Program-made: the position numbers and the translations under genes
Shown: positions 35,060-48,141 of the stretch, piece by piece
Position numbering within the stretch: the first letter of the stretch is position 1
Layout of the letters: each line of letters opens with the position of its first letter
From: Paraphaeosphaeria minitans
Lineage: Eukaryota > Ascomycota > Dothideomycetes > Pleosporales > Didymosphaeriaceae
Length of the DNA: 64,000 nt
Assembly (NCBI GenBank): GCA_015832175.1
Contig: WJXW01000003.1
Coordinates: 1,240,001 to 1,304,000 of the forward strand
Direction of reading: 5' to 3'
Notes under the pieces: model-generated
What the model was told of the DNA's origin: nothing
Databases searched by the model: none
What the model saw: only the letters and a program-made list of their open reading frames with translations

Positions 35060-38000
35060 ATTCTAGGTCTTTTAGAAAAGAGTTGTTTAAAGAAATAAAG
35101 AAATATAATAGAGTCTAGAATAACTTACTAATAGATGCCTCTAATATTACTAAGTTAGTAGAACAACTGCAGAACTTAATTACTACTAGAGATAAAGACC
35201 GCTTTACTATATAAACACTATAACTCTAGAATAAAGAGCTACGTGAGCTCTTTATACGCTAATAGGCCTACGCTAGCACTGCCCTAGGCCTATCTACTTT
35301 TACTATAGGGGGCAGATTCTTATTTACTAGTATAGACTAGCTAATTCTGCAGCGTAAACTGCTTCTAAGCCTAACTAAGTTTAGGGGCTTAAAGACACAG
35401 TTTAGGGCCTAGAAGGTTATAATAGATTATAAGCTCTAGGCTAATAAGCAGTTTATTAGCTCCCTTTAAGAGGAATAGGCGCTAATATAGGACTGCTTAG
35501 ATAATAGTCCTTAGGATATAGTGGTAGCCTTCTACTAAACTAGGGGGGTAGATAGCTAGTTTAACCTATAGACGTTTATGTAGTACTTTACTTTTATATA
35601 CGCTAATAAACACGCCTAGTAAAAGGCTAAAGCATGCTTTAATATAATTAGGTAGGGCCTTAGGGAGAGTTTCTCTAACTTTTACGTCTACTTTAAATAG
35701 ACCTTAGTAGAGGTAGGTAGTAGCTAGTAGGGTAACACTAAAAAACTGCGCAAGTTACGCTGTGTAATCTAGTGTAATATTTATATAGTTACCTTTAACT
35801 GTAACATTCCTAAAGGGGACTATAACGCGGCTATTGCTAGGTTTTTATAGATTATAGTAGACTTTAAAATAAAGGCCCTAGAAGATAAGCTTACTACTTA
35901 AGCTACTTTTTATAAAAGTAGCTAGCCTCCTCTTAAGGACAGTAATAGTAATATCTATATAACTCCTATAGCGGCTTTAACCTTAACTTAGCCCTAAGCT
36001 AGTAGAGAGGCGGGTAAGTAGCACCTAAACTAAATACCTAAATATATCTTCTAGTAACACTAGGATATAGGCGTATACACTCGCTATAGTAAGCCTAACT
36101 ATATAGCTAGAGCCTATTCTAATGCAGTTTTACTCTAGGCGATTATAACCTAACCTTAGCACAATAAAATAAGCATCTAGTTAAGAAAAAAATAGCCCCT
36201 AGTCTAGCGCTAACGTAGGGGCTAAGCGTAATAGCATTAATAGAGGTATAATTAGGGTAAGCTGCGATAGTTAGAGTGGCTAAAGCTAGGGTAGGTATAA
36301 ACAGGCCTACTCCTACCCTCTACGTCTTCTTTAACAGTACACAGTATATAGAGGCCCTAATTAATATAGGGTGTAAATACTTTACAGTAATTAGCCCTAG
36401 ACTAGTAAATTTACTCTTACTACAGCGTATTATAATCTTAGCCTAGGAACTAGAATAGGCTGCTAGGTTATTACTATAAACCCTTATTATAGAAATAGTA
36501 GTAGTGCCTTATAATATATCTAGGTAGTAATAGACCCTTTACGCTTATATAATCTCTAACCTCTACTAGAATATAATCTTAGGGGCCCTCTAGCTAGCTA
36601 AGTCTAAAGTAGTAGTAAATATCTATAGTAGCAAAATTATAATTAGTATAGCTAGGGGTTTTGTTGCTCTTAACACCTAGGCGGTAGAGAGGCGGGGCCT
36701 CCTTACTATACTAGTAGATAAGGAGGATAACACGACACCTTTTAATACTCTAAATAAAGACTAGGAAGGGGTATTCCTAACTTTACTTTAGGATATTACT
36801 TAGATACTTATAATAACACTTCTTTATACAGTAGGATCCTTACCCCTCTATAATATAGTAGGGCTAGGCCTTACTAAAGATAGTAGAACTCTCCCTTTAG
36901 AACTAGCAGAGTACGCTGCTATCTTTAATAAAACTAAGGTATTTAGCCTTTTACTGCACTAGGGCACGTTAGACTACTATATTTACCTAAGGTAGACTCT
37001 AAGCGGCTCCCTCTTAAGACTACCCTAGGGCCTACTATATAGCATGTCTAGAGATTAGCTAGTAGAACTCTAGCGCTAACTTATAGAACTTATAAATAAA
37101 GGCTAAATATAAGCTAGCTTCTCTTTAGTAGGTGCTTTAGTCCTTCTAGCCTTAAAGCCTAGGGGGAAATAGCGCCTATATATTAACTATTAGGAGATTA
37201 ACGCAATCTCTAAGCTAGATTAGTACTTTCTCTTACTTATTAAAGAGACACTATACACCTTTTCCTAGGCTACTTAGTTTATAAAAGTAGATATCTACGC
37301 TACCTTCTATAAGCTGTAAGTTATAGAGGGGGAAGAACACTATACTATGTTCTATACCTAGTTTAGCCTCTTTAAGTAGTTAGTAGTCCTATTTAGACTA
37401 ACTAGGGCACCTACTACATTTTAGCGCTATATTAATAGCGCTCTAAAGAATACCCTAAGCAATATATATACAGCTTACCTAGATAATGTCCTTATCTATA
37501 TAATAGGGCCCTTACGCTAACACTAGGACTATATACAATAAGTGCTAGGACTTCTATAAAAAGCTAGACTATATATAGACCTAAGAAAATGCAAATTTGC
37601 GATAATAAAGGTTAAGTACCTAGGGTATTTTATTACAGTAGGTAAGACTATTTACCCTAATTTAGTAAAAATATAAGTAATTAATTAATAGGACGCCCCC
37701 TCTATAGTACATATAGTCTACTACTTTATTAGCTTTACTAACTTCTATTGCGACTTTCTCCTCTAATTTTTTAAGTAGGCCGCACCTCTATATACCCTTA
37801 CTAAGAAAGGGGTCCTATTTTAATAGGGCCCTAGGAAATAAGAGGCCTTCTAGGCCCTAAAGGACATATTTGTATACGGCCCTATCCTAGCGCTCTAGGA
37901 CCTAGAGCGTAATACGCTAGTAAAGGTAGACTACTTAGGTAGTGCTACTAGGGCCTATCTCTTTTAATATATTAAGAGGATCTAGCACTTTATAGCCTAC

Positions 38001-39900
38001 TACTTTATAGCCCTAACACTAGCCTAGTAGAACTACACTATTTATAATAAAAAGCTGCTTACAATTATGTAAGCCCTATAGGTATAGAGACTAGAGCTAA
38101 TAGAAGTAGTGTACCCCTTTAAAATTCTAATAGACTATAAGAACCTTAAATACTTTACAAAAATCTAAGAATTAAGTAAGTGCTAGCACTAGTAGTTAGA
38201 GTTACTTTTTACCTTTTACTTCCACCTCTACTACTAGCCTAGATCCTAGGTAGCTAGACTAGACACACTAAGCTAGCGTAAGTAGAATATAGTCTAGTAA
38301 ATAAGAATAAACGCCCTACTAATAGTGTCTAGAACTATCTAGACTACTCTAGTGTAGACGCGATCTTTAATAGCGCTAGTAGGGGCTTAGATTTTTACTA
38401 ATATATATCTATAGGCACTTTAGAACGCGGCTATAGTAGAGTTCCCCCCCTACTATATTAGGCTTAAGGTAGTGCGCTATAGTAACTATATATTCCCTAT
38501 AGTAGCTGCCACTTCCTAATAAATTAGGGACTATATAATTAGTGTATATAGGTCTCTTTTATAGCGCAGAGTCCTTTAGGTCCTAGCTTAGGAACCTTTT
38601 ACTACTACTATTATACAGCGTATATATAAGTCTCTAGTTATAGGCTATTCTAGAAAGAATTCTACGTTTAAGATTATTTGCTAGAACTACTACTAGGATA
38701 ATATATCTAAAAACATTATCTAATTTATACGTAATTGCTACTGCGTAAGAGTATATATAGACTAGTAGAAGTAGTAAAATCTCCTATAGCTACTCCTAAT
38801 TATAGACTAGTACTAGGCGTAATTCTTAATAGATTTTATAGTAGACCTCCCCTAGGCCTCTATAGTAGTACCGCGATACCTACTTATAATTACTAATAGG
38901 CTGTTAAAGTATATATAACTAGAAGCTATAACTTCTATAATAGTAGAGTACTGTGTAGCCTACTTCTATAATATATAGTAGTGGTTCTATAGCTTCCTTA
39001 CCTTACTAATTATAGACAGAGGCTTAGACTAGCTAGGGAAGTTCTAGACTACGCTATATAAATTAACTAGAATAAAATAACTCCTCTTTATAGTATACCA
39101 CTCCTAGACTAACAGCGGCATAGAGAGGGTAAACTAGGAGGTACTTTTAGTCCTTCGCATTATAGTTAACTTTAAATAAATAGACTAGCTAGACTGCCTT
39201 CTAGCCTACTAGCTTATATTAAATAATAGAGTATCTACTACTATAGGTCTAAGCCTAAACTTTCTATTAAATAGATATTATATTAATCTCTTTAAGAGAA
39301 TCCCCTTACTAGTAGAGTTTACCTACACCCCTACTAGGAGGGTAAAGCACTTCCTAGACTACCTTAAGAGAGGAATAGCTTTAGCCTAGACTACTATTAC
39401 CTATAGATAGCAGCGCACTATAAAGGCTATAAACTATACTTACTACCTTATAAAGCAATTCTAAGTTAGAGATAAAATATAGTTCTTACTACGTAATATA
39501 AAAACTAACTAGTTAAAGAAGAAACTTAACTAGCTTAAAGTTAAGTATATTATAATAGCTATACTATTCCTACTTATAGTAACGCTAGACCTGCCTAGTA
39601 ATCTCTATAAAACTATTTATATTAACCTTTTTAAGTAAGTAGTAGACAATCCCCTACCTAGTTAGACCTAGGCTAACGCCTAGCTAGGCCTAGCCTTAGA
39701 GCTAGAAGAAGCGGACCTTAACCTATATAAATAAGAAGTAGAGGAGGTCCTACGCATTAAAAATACCTAAAGAAAATAATAATAGGCGCTAGTAAAGTAG
39801 ATTAGGTAGGTATTACTAACTTAGGTGCTAATTAAAAATATTATAGATATTATAGCTCTAGACCGCTTTAAGGCCGCCTAGGGGGACTGTAGGCATAATA
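35060..39900 (+). pseudogene. degenerate gag-pol of Gypsy-B1
   Basis: Plus strand. Gag occupies about 35060-36150. Its zinc knuckle at 36075-36116 reads Y-x2-Y-x4-Y-x4-Y, so all four metal ligands have become Tyr. The reverse transcriptase box at 37476-37487 reads Tyr-Leu-Asp-Asn. RNase H lies at about 37900-38250. Integrase follows at 38600-39250, its core beginning with 'I-D-F-I-V-D-L-P'. Near 39780-39900 a block 'L-V-K-W ... T-W ... A-L-D-R-F-K-A-A-W-G' resembles a chromodomain. Stops are mostly TAG. Confidence 0.85.
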
Positions 39901-41808
39901 ATAGTTCTATCTAGCCTATAAAGAAGAATACATAAATATTATAAGGGAAGCTATAATAGGTATTTAAGAATTTATTCTTTTACTAACCTAGTAGAGGCGC
40001 TATCTATCTAAAAACTACTAAAGGCTATTAGCCCTAGGGTTACTATAACTAAAGTGGTACTAAAGTAACACTAGATAGAAATAAAGGGGGGCTATAATAA
40101 TTATATTACTTTTTGCACTAGTAGTAGTAGCACCTAAGAGGGTGCACTAAGCTAGCCCTAGATAAAGACTTAGGTAAAGTTACTTTATAAGGCTCTTAAT
40201 ATAGGTTAAAAGGTATACGCTATTAGGCTAGGGCTACTAAGAAGGTAAGGTAGTGTTAGCTAGGAGCTGTCTTAAGTTACTCTGTAATAGTAGTAAGTAA
40301 GTTAGTAGTCTACGCTTAGGTCTAGATTATTTTATCTAAACGCTAGTCTATGCTCTCCTTAGATCGCTAGATGTAATTTCCTATATTATTTATCTATTCT
40401 ACTATATTATTAGCTAACGCTACTAGATTCTAATTATAGTTACTACTACGCTAGGCTAGAGTTATCTAGAGCAAAGGTGCTACTAGGGCTATGTTTATAC
40501 TAGGGGGGGCGACTACTATTCTATTGCTACGCTAAGGTAGGAGTATAGTAAAGGAGTCTAGCTTTTAGATTAGGCTAGAGTTTTTAAGCGCTAAGTTTAG
40601 GTACTGCTTATACTACTAGGCTAAGTAGTAGAACTTCGCTATAAAGGTAGGCAGCGTTCTAGTTATAGACTTCTAGGGGTTAGTGCTATATATTCTAGAA
40701 TTATAAATATGTAAATTACTATTAACCTAGTCTCGCTCTATATATTTAATCTAGAGGCGTAGAGCCCGCCTTAAGCCTAGGTTATTAGTAAAAGGAGTAG
40801 AATTATACTAGTAGGTGGCTTTAGTGTAATAGTAGGCGCTATAGAAGTAGCCCTAGAATAGTTAATAGCTATACAAATATTAATAATAGCCTAAAATATA
40901 AAGCTGTAAACTTACTCTACACGCCTAAGCTACTTTAGGCGCCTAATATATTTATTGTATATAAGGCCTATATTAGGGTTAGCTAGCTCTTTATCTAAAC
41001 TATCTCTTTAAAGGACTACGCTCTTAGTAACGCAGAGCCGCTTTAGAGTATAGGTAGGGGTAATAGGGTTAGGGCAATTAGCTAGTACGCGCCTCTTAGA
41101 GGTTAAAAAGGGGTAAAAGTAATTACTACTATTAGGCTACTATATAGGCGTGTTAAGACTCTAGAGAATCTTTTTTATTTTAGTGTTATTAATCTCCTTT
41201 TTAGTGTACGCATAGCTAGGCTTAGTAAGGCGCTAGTTTAGGTTTAGAGAGTTATTACTACTACTACTACTAGAACTAAAAAGATCTACTAAGGCGGCGC
41301 TACTTTAGAGGCTATTATTAATAATATTAATATTAGCTATAGCCGCGAACAGAACGCTAAAGAAGAGGGCTAGGAGGCTAATAAGAATATAGGGGCGTAT
41401 AGTGCAGGAATAGAAAAGGGACTAGATTAGGGCTAGAAGGAGACAGGGATAAAGGTAGTTATAGATAGTTAAGGAAGTTAGAATAGGCGTAGGTTAAGGT
41501 TAGTATAGGAAAGAGAGAGTAGAGAAGGGAAGAGAGAAGGTAAAGTAATATAAATATAAGGAGACTGTAATAGTAACGCACTACTAAGGTAATAGACATA
41601 TAATAATTATATTAGAAAGAGTAGAAGCGCTGTCCTATCGCCTTATAATAATAAGGTAAATAAATAAACTGCCTAATAAGAGCCCTTACCCTAAGGCTGC
41701 TTTAGGGCCGCCTCTACACTACTACCTTACTATAGTATAATACTCTTAAGATCTCTAAGGCTTACCTTATAAATACGAGACGTTTTAAACCAAGTAAGGT
41801 CTAGGGTA
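39901..41808 (+). other. 1.9-kb extra 3' region of Gypsy-B1
   Basis: Lies between the chromodomain-like end and the 3' LTR. A long plus-strand frame (roughly 40300-41480) is interrupted almost only by TAG codons, suggesting former Gln/Trp codons. It reads as Leu/Arg-rich protein with an Arg/Lys-rich tail. No domain recognised. Gypsy elements usually end soon after integrase, so this is an unexplained accessory region. Confidence 0.45.
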
Positions 41809-42000
41809 TATAATAGGCTAGAGTATAGCCCTAGCCTTTAAAAGGATTTTAAGGAAAGGAACTGCCCTAAAGAAGTAGACCTACTAAGGAAAACTTTTTT
41901 TATAAGCGGCACACCCCCCTATAGAGACTTGATACCTAGAATTCATCCTTTACATTTGGCACTTATAGTTCTGTTTATTCTCTAAGGCTAGCCCATAACA
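41809..42000 (+). repeat. 3' LTR of Gypsy-B1 (192 bp)
   Basis: Pairs with 34864-35055; the first dinucleotide reads TA instead of TG. Followed by GTACT. Confidence 0.94.
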
Positions 42001-45000
42001 GTACTTTATAGGTAACCTAAGAGAACTATAGTACACACACTATAAGCGCACTTTTAAAGCTAAGGGAGAAATACCTACCTAGAAGTACTTTAAGTAGTAT
42101 ATACTTAACTTACTTTTAGACCTAGTAAATTATAGCCTAGAAGTAGCTACAGTGTATGCTTAGGTAATATAGTAAAAAGACTAAACTATTTACTCTTTTA
42201 TAACCTATTTTAATGTCCTTAAAGATTAACTTATACTTTATACTAAAAAGTAAAGGGTGTAGTACCTCTTCTCTAAGCTTAAACTTAAGCTACAAAGGGC
42301 TATTACTAACTACTATTAGGTGCCTATAACTAGGGAAGACCTTATTACTTTAGGCTCTACGCTTAAGCGAAACCTACACCGCGCACTTATAATATAGGAG
42401 TTAAGCCTACGTTATATATTAAAGAAATCTAAGGATAATACACTAAACTACTAAATATCTAAAGGTAATAGTAAGACCTAAAATAAAAAAAGTGTCACCT
42501 GCTATAAGTGCTATAAAACTAGCCACTATACTAACAAATATAGAGGTAGTAATCCTAACTAGATTCCTATATAAGTAAACTATACAGGAAAAGGCTAAGC
42601 CTTACCTAAAACCTAGATACAGTAAGGCGCCTACTAATTTATATTTTACTAGGCATAAAGCGCACGTGTAGTGCAGCTAAAAACATAGGCTTAGAGAGGG
42701 AACTCTAAATAATTCTTAACCTATAGGCTAATATTAGCCTAATTAGCTAGATTGTCGCTGTTAAAATAAATCTAAAGCCTATTAAAGGGGCTAAGCTCCT
42801 TAAACTAGAATAGATTAGGGCCTAAAGGTAAAGCACCTACGCCGCCTATGCGCTCTAGGTGCGTATTATAGATAATATAGGAGTAGAGCGTAGGATAAAA
42901 ACCACTATCTGTAGTGTTAATAAAAAAGGAATCCCTCTCCTACTTAGTAACCCCTTTCTATAAGAAGGTAATATCCACCTTAATTACAGCTTACAAATAT
43001 AGCGCTAGGGCTATACTACAGCTTTAATATAGTTTATTACTATAAGGGACTTTAAAGATAATATAGAGTATACTAGCTTAGATTTATTTCTTTTAGGGGT
43101 CTTATAGATAACTAGTGTAAGCTTAGAGCACCTAGTACGTATTAATAAAGCGCGCGCAGCGTAGGTACTACGTATTCTTAATATATTACGCGAATATAGT
43201 AATGTATTTAATAAAAAAGTAGCGTCTACCCTACTAAATTTTAAGGAATCTAATTATGCTATCCCTATTATAGAGGGAAAGGAACCTCTTTATAAACTAC
43301 TCTATAATCTCTTAGAGTAGGAGCTTAAGGTACTTTAGGAGTATCTAGAAGATACCTTAAAAAAAGGATAAATTAGGCACAGTACTAGCCTAGCTAGAGC
43401 ACTAATTCTATTTACCCCTAAGAAAAATAGTATACTACAGCTTTACATAAATTATTAAGGCCGTAATATAATTACTATTAAGGATTATTGCCTACTACCT
43501 CTAGTTAGAGAGACGCTTAACCGCCTATTAGGCGTATACTACTATATAACCTTTAATCTTCGCAATACCTACTACAGAATTCAGATCTAGGTAGGAGATA
43601 AGTAGAAAACCATATTCTAAACTTGCTACGGCCACTTTAAATACTTAAGAATACTATTTAGCTTAACTAATACCCCTATAAGCTTCTAGGTATATATTAA
43701 TAAGGCACTAGCACTACACCTAGATTATATATACGTTGTGTACCTAGATAACATACTTATCTATACCTATAATAAGAATCTTACACTTTATTAGTGCGCT
43801 ATCTACGCTGTGCTTAAATTACTGCGTAAAGCTAAACTTTTTATTAATTTAACTAAGTGTACATTTGCCTTAGGCGAAGTCTACTTCTTTAGTTTTATTA
43901 TAACTATGTAAGGAATCTGCGCTAATCCTGCGCATATAGTAACTATTATAGAATAGCTGTAGCTAACTAGTATCTAAGAGCTCTAGTTATTTCTAGGCTT
44001 TATAAACTTTTATAGGTGATTTATTAAGGTATATATATAAGAAACCGCTCCTCTCTTAAACCTACTTAAGAAGAACTAAGTGTTCTAATAGTTAGTAAAA
44101 GCTAATAATACTTTTAAAATACTTAAAACGCGCTTCTTAAGTGCGCCTATTCTACGCTACTTTAACTCTACGCTACTAATCTAATTAGGGACTAACGCAT
44201 CTACTTTTGCGATATACAGTATCCTTTTATAGTTTTTTAAGAACTAGAAGTGGCACTTAGTTACTTTTGTATTAAAAAAACTTTAAGCTATAAAGCTAAA
44301 TTATAAGGTATATAACTTTAAGCTCCTTACTATTATCTACTGCATTAAGTAATAGAGATATTATCTAGATAGCACGCAGTACACAATTTAGGTGCTAAGT
44401 AACAATAATAACTTACGCGGCATACGCGCTGTATAGAAGCTAAACCCATAATAAGTATAATAGGCGATATACCTAGTAGCTTTTAATTTTAAAGTGAAAC
44501 ACCGCCTAGGGAAAATAAACCTAGCAGATAGACTATTAAGAAGGGCAGATTACGTATAAGAGAACCTATTACTAACCTGTTTATTACCTACCCTGTAGAA
44601 TAAAATATTTTAGAGGACTAAGTATAGTAGAGCAAGTGGATCTACAAATAAGCCAAGCTTATTAGGCGCATATAAGACGCATATTACTAATATTTATAAA
44701 GCTATAAGGATCCCTACTACTAGTGCTATAGTGTGTACGCTATATATACTACGCTTACTAGCTAGAGTATTAGTTAGTAGTAAACCTATAATAAAAGAGT
44801 CTAATCTTATTACTAAAGTTTAGAAGTTTTAGTAAAGGAACGCCTTTACTATTAAGCGTATTGCTAGCTTAAGGCGTAAAAGAAGCACTTAAAGTAGTAG
44901 TAAGGCGTAAGTATAGCGCCTTAATAAAATAGAAGTCCTAAGGTATAATAGTAGATTATATATCCTAGATAAACTAGTAATTAGGCAAGAGATTTTGTTC

Positions 45001-45709
45001 TAGCACTATAATATGTATATAGTAGGCCACTTTAGTGTACGTAGAACGCTTAAGGCTATTAAGAGGACCTACTATTAGTCTCTTATAGATTAAGATGTTT
45101 AAAAGTACGTAAGGACTTATACTATTTGCTAAAGGAGTAAAGCTCTAAAATATAGTAAGTATAGCTAGCTATTACCTCTTTTACGACGCTAAAGGATATC
45201 TTTAAGGAAGTCTTATTAGACTTTATAACTAGATTCCTACTAGTAAAGGATTAAGGCAGCTGCGCTTTTAATGCGATTCTTATAATTATATACTACTTCT
45301 CTAAGATAGCTATCTATATCCCTACACAGAAAACATAAGATATAAAGGAATTTGTAGAAGCCTACTTCTAAGAGTTTATTTTAAAGTTTAGCATTTAGAA
45401 AGGTATTATATCTAATAGGGGCTCTACCTTTACCTCCGCTTTTTGGGCAGAAATATACTACTAACTATAGGTAAAGCGTAGGCTTAGCACTACTTTCTAC
45501 CCTTAAATAAATAGGTAAATAGAGCGCTAGAATTAGACGCTTAAATAATACCTTTGTATATTTATTACACCTCTATAAATAAACTAGATTAAACTACTCC
45601 TAACAGCTTAATTTACATATAATAACTCTATCCACAATTTAATAAAAATAACGCCTTTCTATACTATGTATAGTAAGCACCCTATCCTTACTACGCCTCC
45701 TATAGATAG
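42001..45709 (+). pseudogene. degenerate gypsy gag-pol of D1 (right of Gypsy-B1)
   Basis: Plus strand. The gag zinc knuckle at about 42498-42540 reads C-x2-C-x4-H-x4-Y. Protease lies around 42700-42960. The reverse transcriptase box at 43741-43752 reads Tyr-Leu-Asp-Asn, followed by a recognisable 'F-L-G-F-I-N-F-Y-R' thumb region. RNase H is around 44150-44400. Integrase has the H..H part near 45020 ('G-H-F-S-V-R-R'), and the core block at 45411 reads 'S-N-R-G-S-T-F' with the catalytic Asp changed to Asn. The core ends at the 45709 breakpoint. Confidence 0.87.
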
Positions 45710-46850
45710 TAAATATATATATTGCCTATAGATAGTGTAGGTTACATTATTAGGATTGTGCGAAGCAGTTTAGGTTATAGTTATAGTGTTATTATATAAA
45801 GAGTCTATAGCTTATAGTTAAGCTGTAATAGTCTAAAGAGTTTCTTTATATAGGTGTTCTTTATTATAATATTAGTAGTAACAAAGCCTTTTTTTATAAA
45901 AAAAATAATAAGCTCTCTTCTTACTGTATAACTAATTTTATTAAAGGTTCTTTTTTTCTAGTTATTAAAATCTTTAGTAAAAGAAGAGATTACCTTTTTA
46001 CTTTTAAGACTACTCGCGCGATATTACGCAATTATATTTACTATATAAGTGTTTAGCTATTTTAGAGAAGGGGGTAGGTAGCTATATAAATCTACTCTAT
46101 CTATATAGTACTTTTATATAATCTCTCCTCTTAAGGTAATAGCCTTAATATTTATTACTTCCTTTACTTATTAAAGCTATATTACTTTATCTTCTTACTA
46201 AGGAGGTAGTATTAATTATTACGTAACGTCCTTAGGTTATAGTTCCTCTAGGAAGTCTCCTAGTCTTAAGGCCATATTATTATTATCTTTCTTAGTTGTG
46301 CGACGTGTCTGCGTTTAGTTATTACTAGTTTAATTATACAATATGTTTACGTTTAGTTGTCGCTAGTTTAATTGTGCGACGTGTTTTTTAGGGTTATAAG
46401 GGGGTTTACTATCTTCTTTCTTTTCTATAGAATAGCTTAGACTAGATTGTGTGACTCTTTATAGATATGCACGCTTTATTTCTCCTTATTATATAATCTA
46501 AAATTTAATCTCTAGTAAAGGTAATAATACAGAGCCTATATATCTAGCTTATAGGGCGCTCCGTCTTTAGACCTTACTAGTTTACAGTTAATTAGAATTA
46601 ACTACTAATTAGTATAGGTTTGGCTTAATCTGCAATTAAGTATTAAAGGGTTAATAGTATACTATTATATCAAGAATAAGAAGTAGGTTTAATTAATTAC
46701 GTCTAGTCTATTGTACAAAGGGGCACTAAGGACCTTCTAAAGTCTCTGCCTCTTAGCGCTACCCTAAGCAGTAGGCCATTGTGTAGGCCCCTATAGGTAG
46801 GCAGGGCCCTACTTTACTTAGTACTACTTATACAATCTACTATATAGACA
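45710..46850 (-). mobile_element. E2: truncated copy of gag-only LTR element E
   Basis: Inverted copy of the first 1.3 kb of E1 (47917 to about 49250): 5' LTR at 46700-46850, leader, and the start of the gag frame. It breaks at about 45710, where D1 starts. Its 5' LTR holds one internal 74-bp unit instead of two. It was inserted into D3, whose leader resumes at 46851. Confidence 0.82.
46700..46850 (-). repeat. 5' LTR of E2 (about 151 bp)
   Basis: Reverse complement begins TGTCTATATAG and ends near 'caatagactagacg', matching 47917-48141 but lacking one tandem unit. Confidence 0.78.
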
Positions 46851-47456
46851 GTGCTTAGGTTAAAGTGCACGCTTAATATATATTACTATATACGCTATAG
46901 GCGCGTCTTACTTATATATATTAGTAGATAGGATTTTAATATTCTTAGTAGCAGCTACTACGTTAGGGGTTTAGCTTATACTTTTAAGTTAGGAGATTTT
47001 ATCTTCTAAAGTATAAAGTTAATATATAGCGTAGACCTTATTACGCTTTTTTTTAGTAACTAGGATACGCTACTTAAGTATTAAAGGTAGGCTTAAGTTA
47101 TATATTACTAACTCTCCTCTTATATACTAGATAAGAGGGTCTTTACTGCCTTTAGGGGCTTTAAGTAAGGTCTACCCCATACTAGTAGCTTATATAACTC
47201 TAGGAGCTATCCTTAGACTGTTGTAGATAAAGTATTATTATATAAGGTTTAGTTATAGGTAATAGTACTTACTTTACACTAGAAAGGATAGTAAAAGGAT
47301 AACTCTAGTAATATTAATAGAATAATACTTATCTTGTGTTAAGTTAGTGTGTATTATAGGTTTTACGCAGCTAGCTTACTTAGCGTATAGGCCCTCTATA
47401 AGGCCTTGTCGCTAGATACCATAACACTATAATAATATTATAATCTACCTATTATA
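46851..47456 (-). mobile_element. D3: 5' end of another Gypsy-D copy (LTR 47241-47456)
   Basis: Minus-oriented: 5' LTR 47241-47456 (216 bp) followed leftward by 390 bp of leader and gag start, matching 34344-34735 of D1 in inverted orientation and 61985-62373 of D2. Interrupted by E2 at 46850; the rest is not found. D1 and D3 therefore face each other as a large inverted repeat. Confidence 0.85.
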
Positions 47457-47916
47457 AGTACTAAGTAGTGCTAGATAGCGCCAAGTAATACTAGAAAGTA
47501 ATATACTATAGAATATAAAGTGCCTTTATCTAGATAATTACTATACTCTTTATAGTAGTAACTCTTAAATTATAATAATCCCTACTTATTATTAGTAAGG
47601 TTAATTACGTATACTATATTAGATTCTAGGACACTACGCTTTACTAGAATTCTAATATATCTAACGTATAGTAGCTTAGTATAAAGGCTATTAGTTTTAT
47701 TTATATTAATATAATAGTAATAGAAGGAGCGATTTCTAAAAAGAGTTATTACGATTTATACTAATTAATACTAATAAGTGCTTATTATTACTAAAAGGTT
47801 ATAAGTTACATTAAATAATTACTAAAAGTTATAATATATAAGCATTTAATCTAATTAGTATTTAATTACGCTAGAACGTGTTAGCTAAGGGATTTAATAC
47901 ATTTACTTACTATAAT
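47457..47916. other. unclassified degraded DNA between D3 and E1
   Basis: 460 bp of RIP-mutated AT-rich sequence, matching no other segment of the window and without a legible protein. It is the left host flank of E1; the duplication ATAAT is at 47912-47916. Confidence 0.5.
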
Positions 47917-48141
47917 TGTCTGTATAGTTTATTATACAAATAGCACTAAGTGAAATAGGGGCCTGCCTACCTATAGGGACCCGCATAAGGACCTACTACT
48001 TAGGTTAGCGCTAAGAGGCAGAGACTTTATAAGGCCCTGCCTACCTATAAGGACCCGCACAAGGACCCCCTACTTAGGTTAGCGCTAAGAGGTAGAGACT
48101 TTATAAGGTCCTTAGTGCCCCTTTGTACGATAGACCAGACG
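47917..48141 (+). repeat. 5' LTR of E1 (about 225 bp) with internal 74-bp tandem repeat
   Basis: Contains two copies of a 74-bp unit ('ggccctgcctacctataagg' at its start) at about 47967-48108. Compared with the 3' LTR it lacks a TGTA near its inner end. Confidence 0.85.

Larger units (their letters stand above)
34864..42000 (+). mobile_element. Gypsy-B1: complete Ty3/gypsy retrotransposon
   Basis: Full-length element of 7137 bp with two 192 bp LTRs (34864-35055 and 41809-42000) and the 5-bp duplication GTACT on both sides. It carries gag with zinc knuckle, protease, reverse transcriptase, RNase H, integrase and a chromodomain-like end, then about 1.9 kb of extra sequence before the 3' LTR. 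It was inserted into gag of D1. Gypsy-B2 (3141-6992) is a second, partial copy. Confidence 0.95.
34129..45709 (+). mobile_element. Gypsy-D copy D1, interrupted by Gypsy-B1, 3' end missing
   Basis: Plus-strand D element: 5' LTR 34129-34343, 5' leader and gag to 34863, then the Gypsy-B1 insertion (34864-42000), then the rest of gag and pol to 45709. There the sequence switches abruptly, in the integrase core, to the inverted element E2. Excluding Gypsy-B1 about 4.4 kb of the 6.5 kb element remain. Host sequence GTACT is duplicated at 34859-34863 and 42001-42005. Confidence 0.88.
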
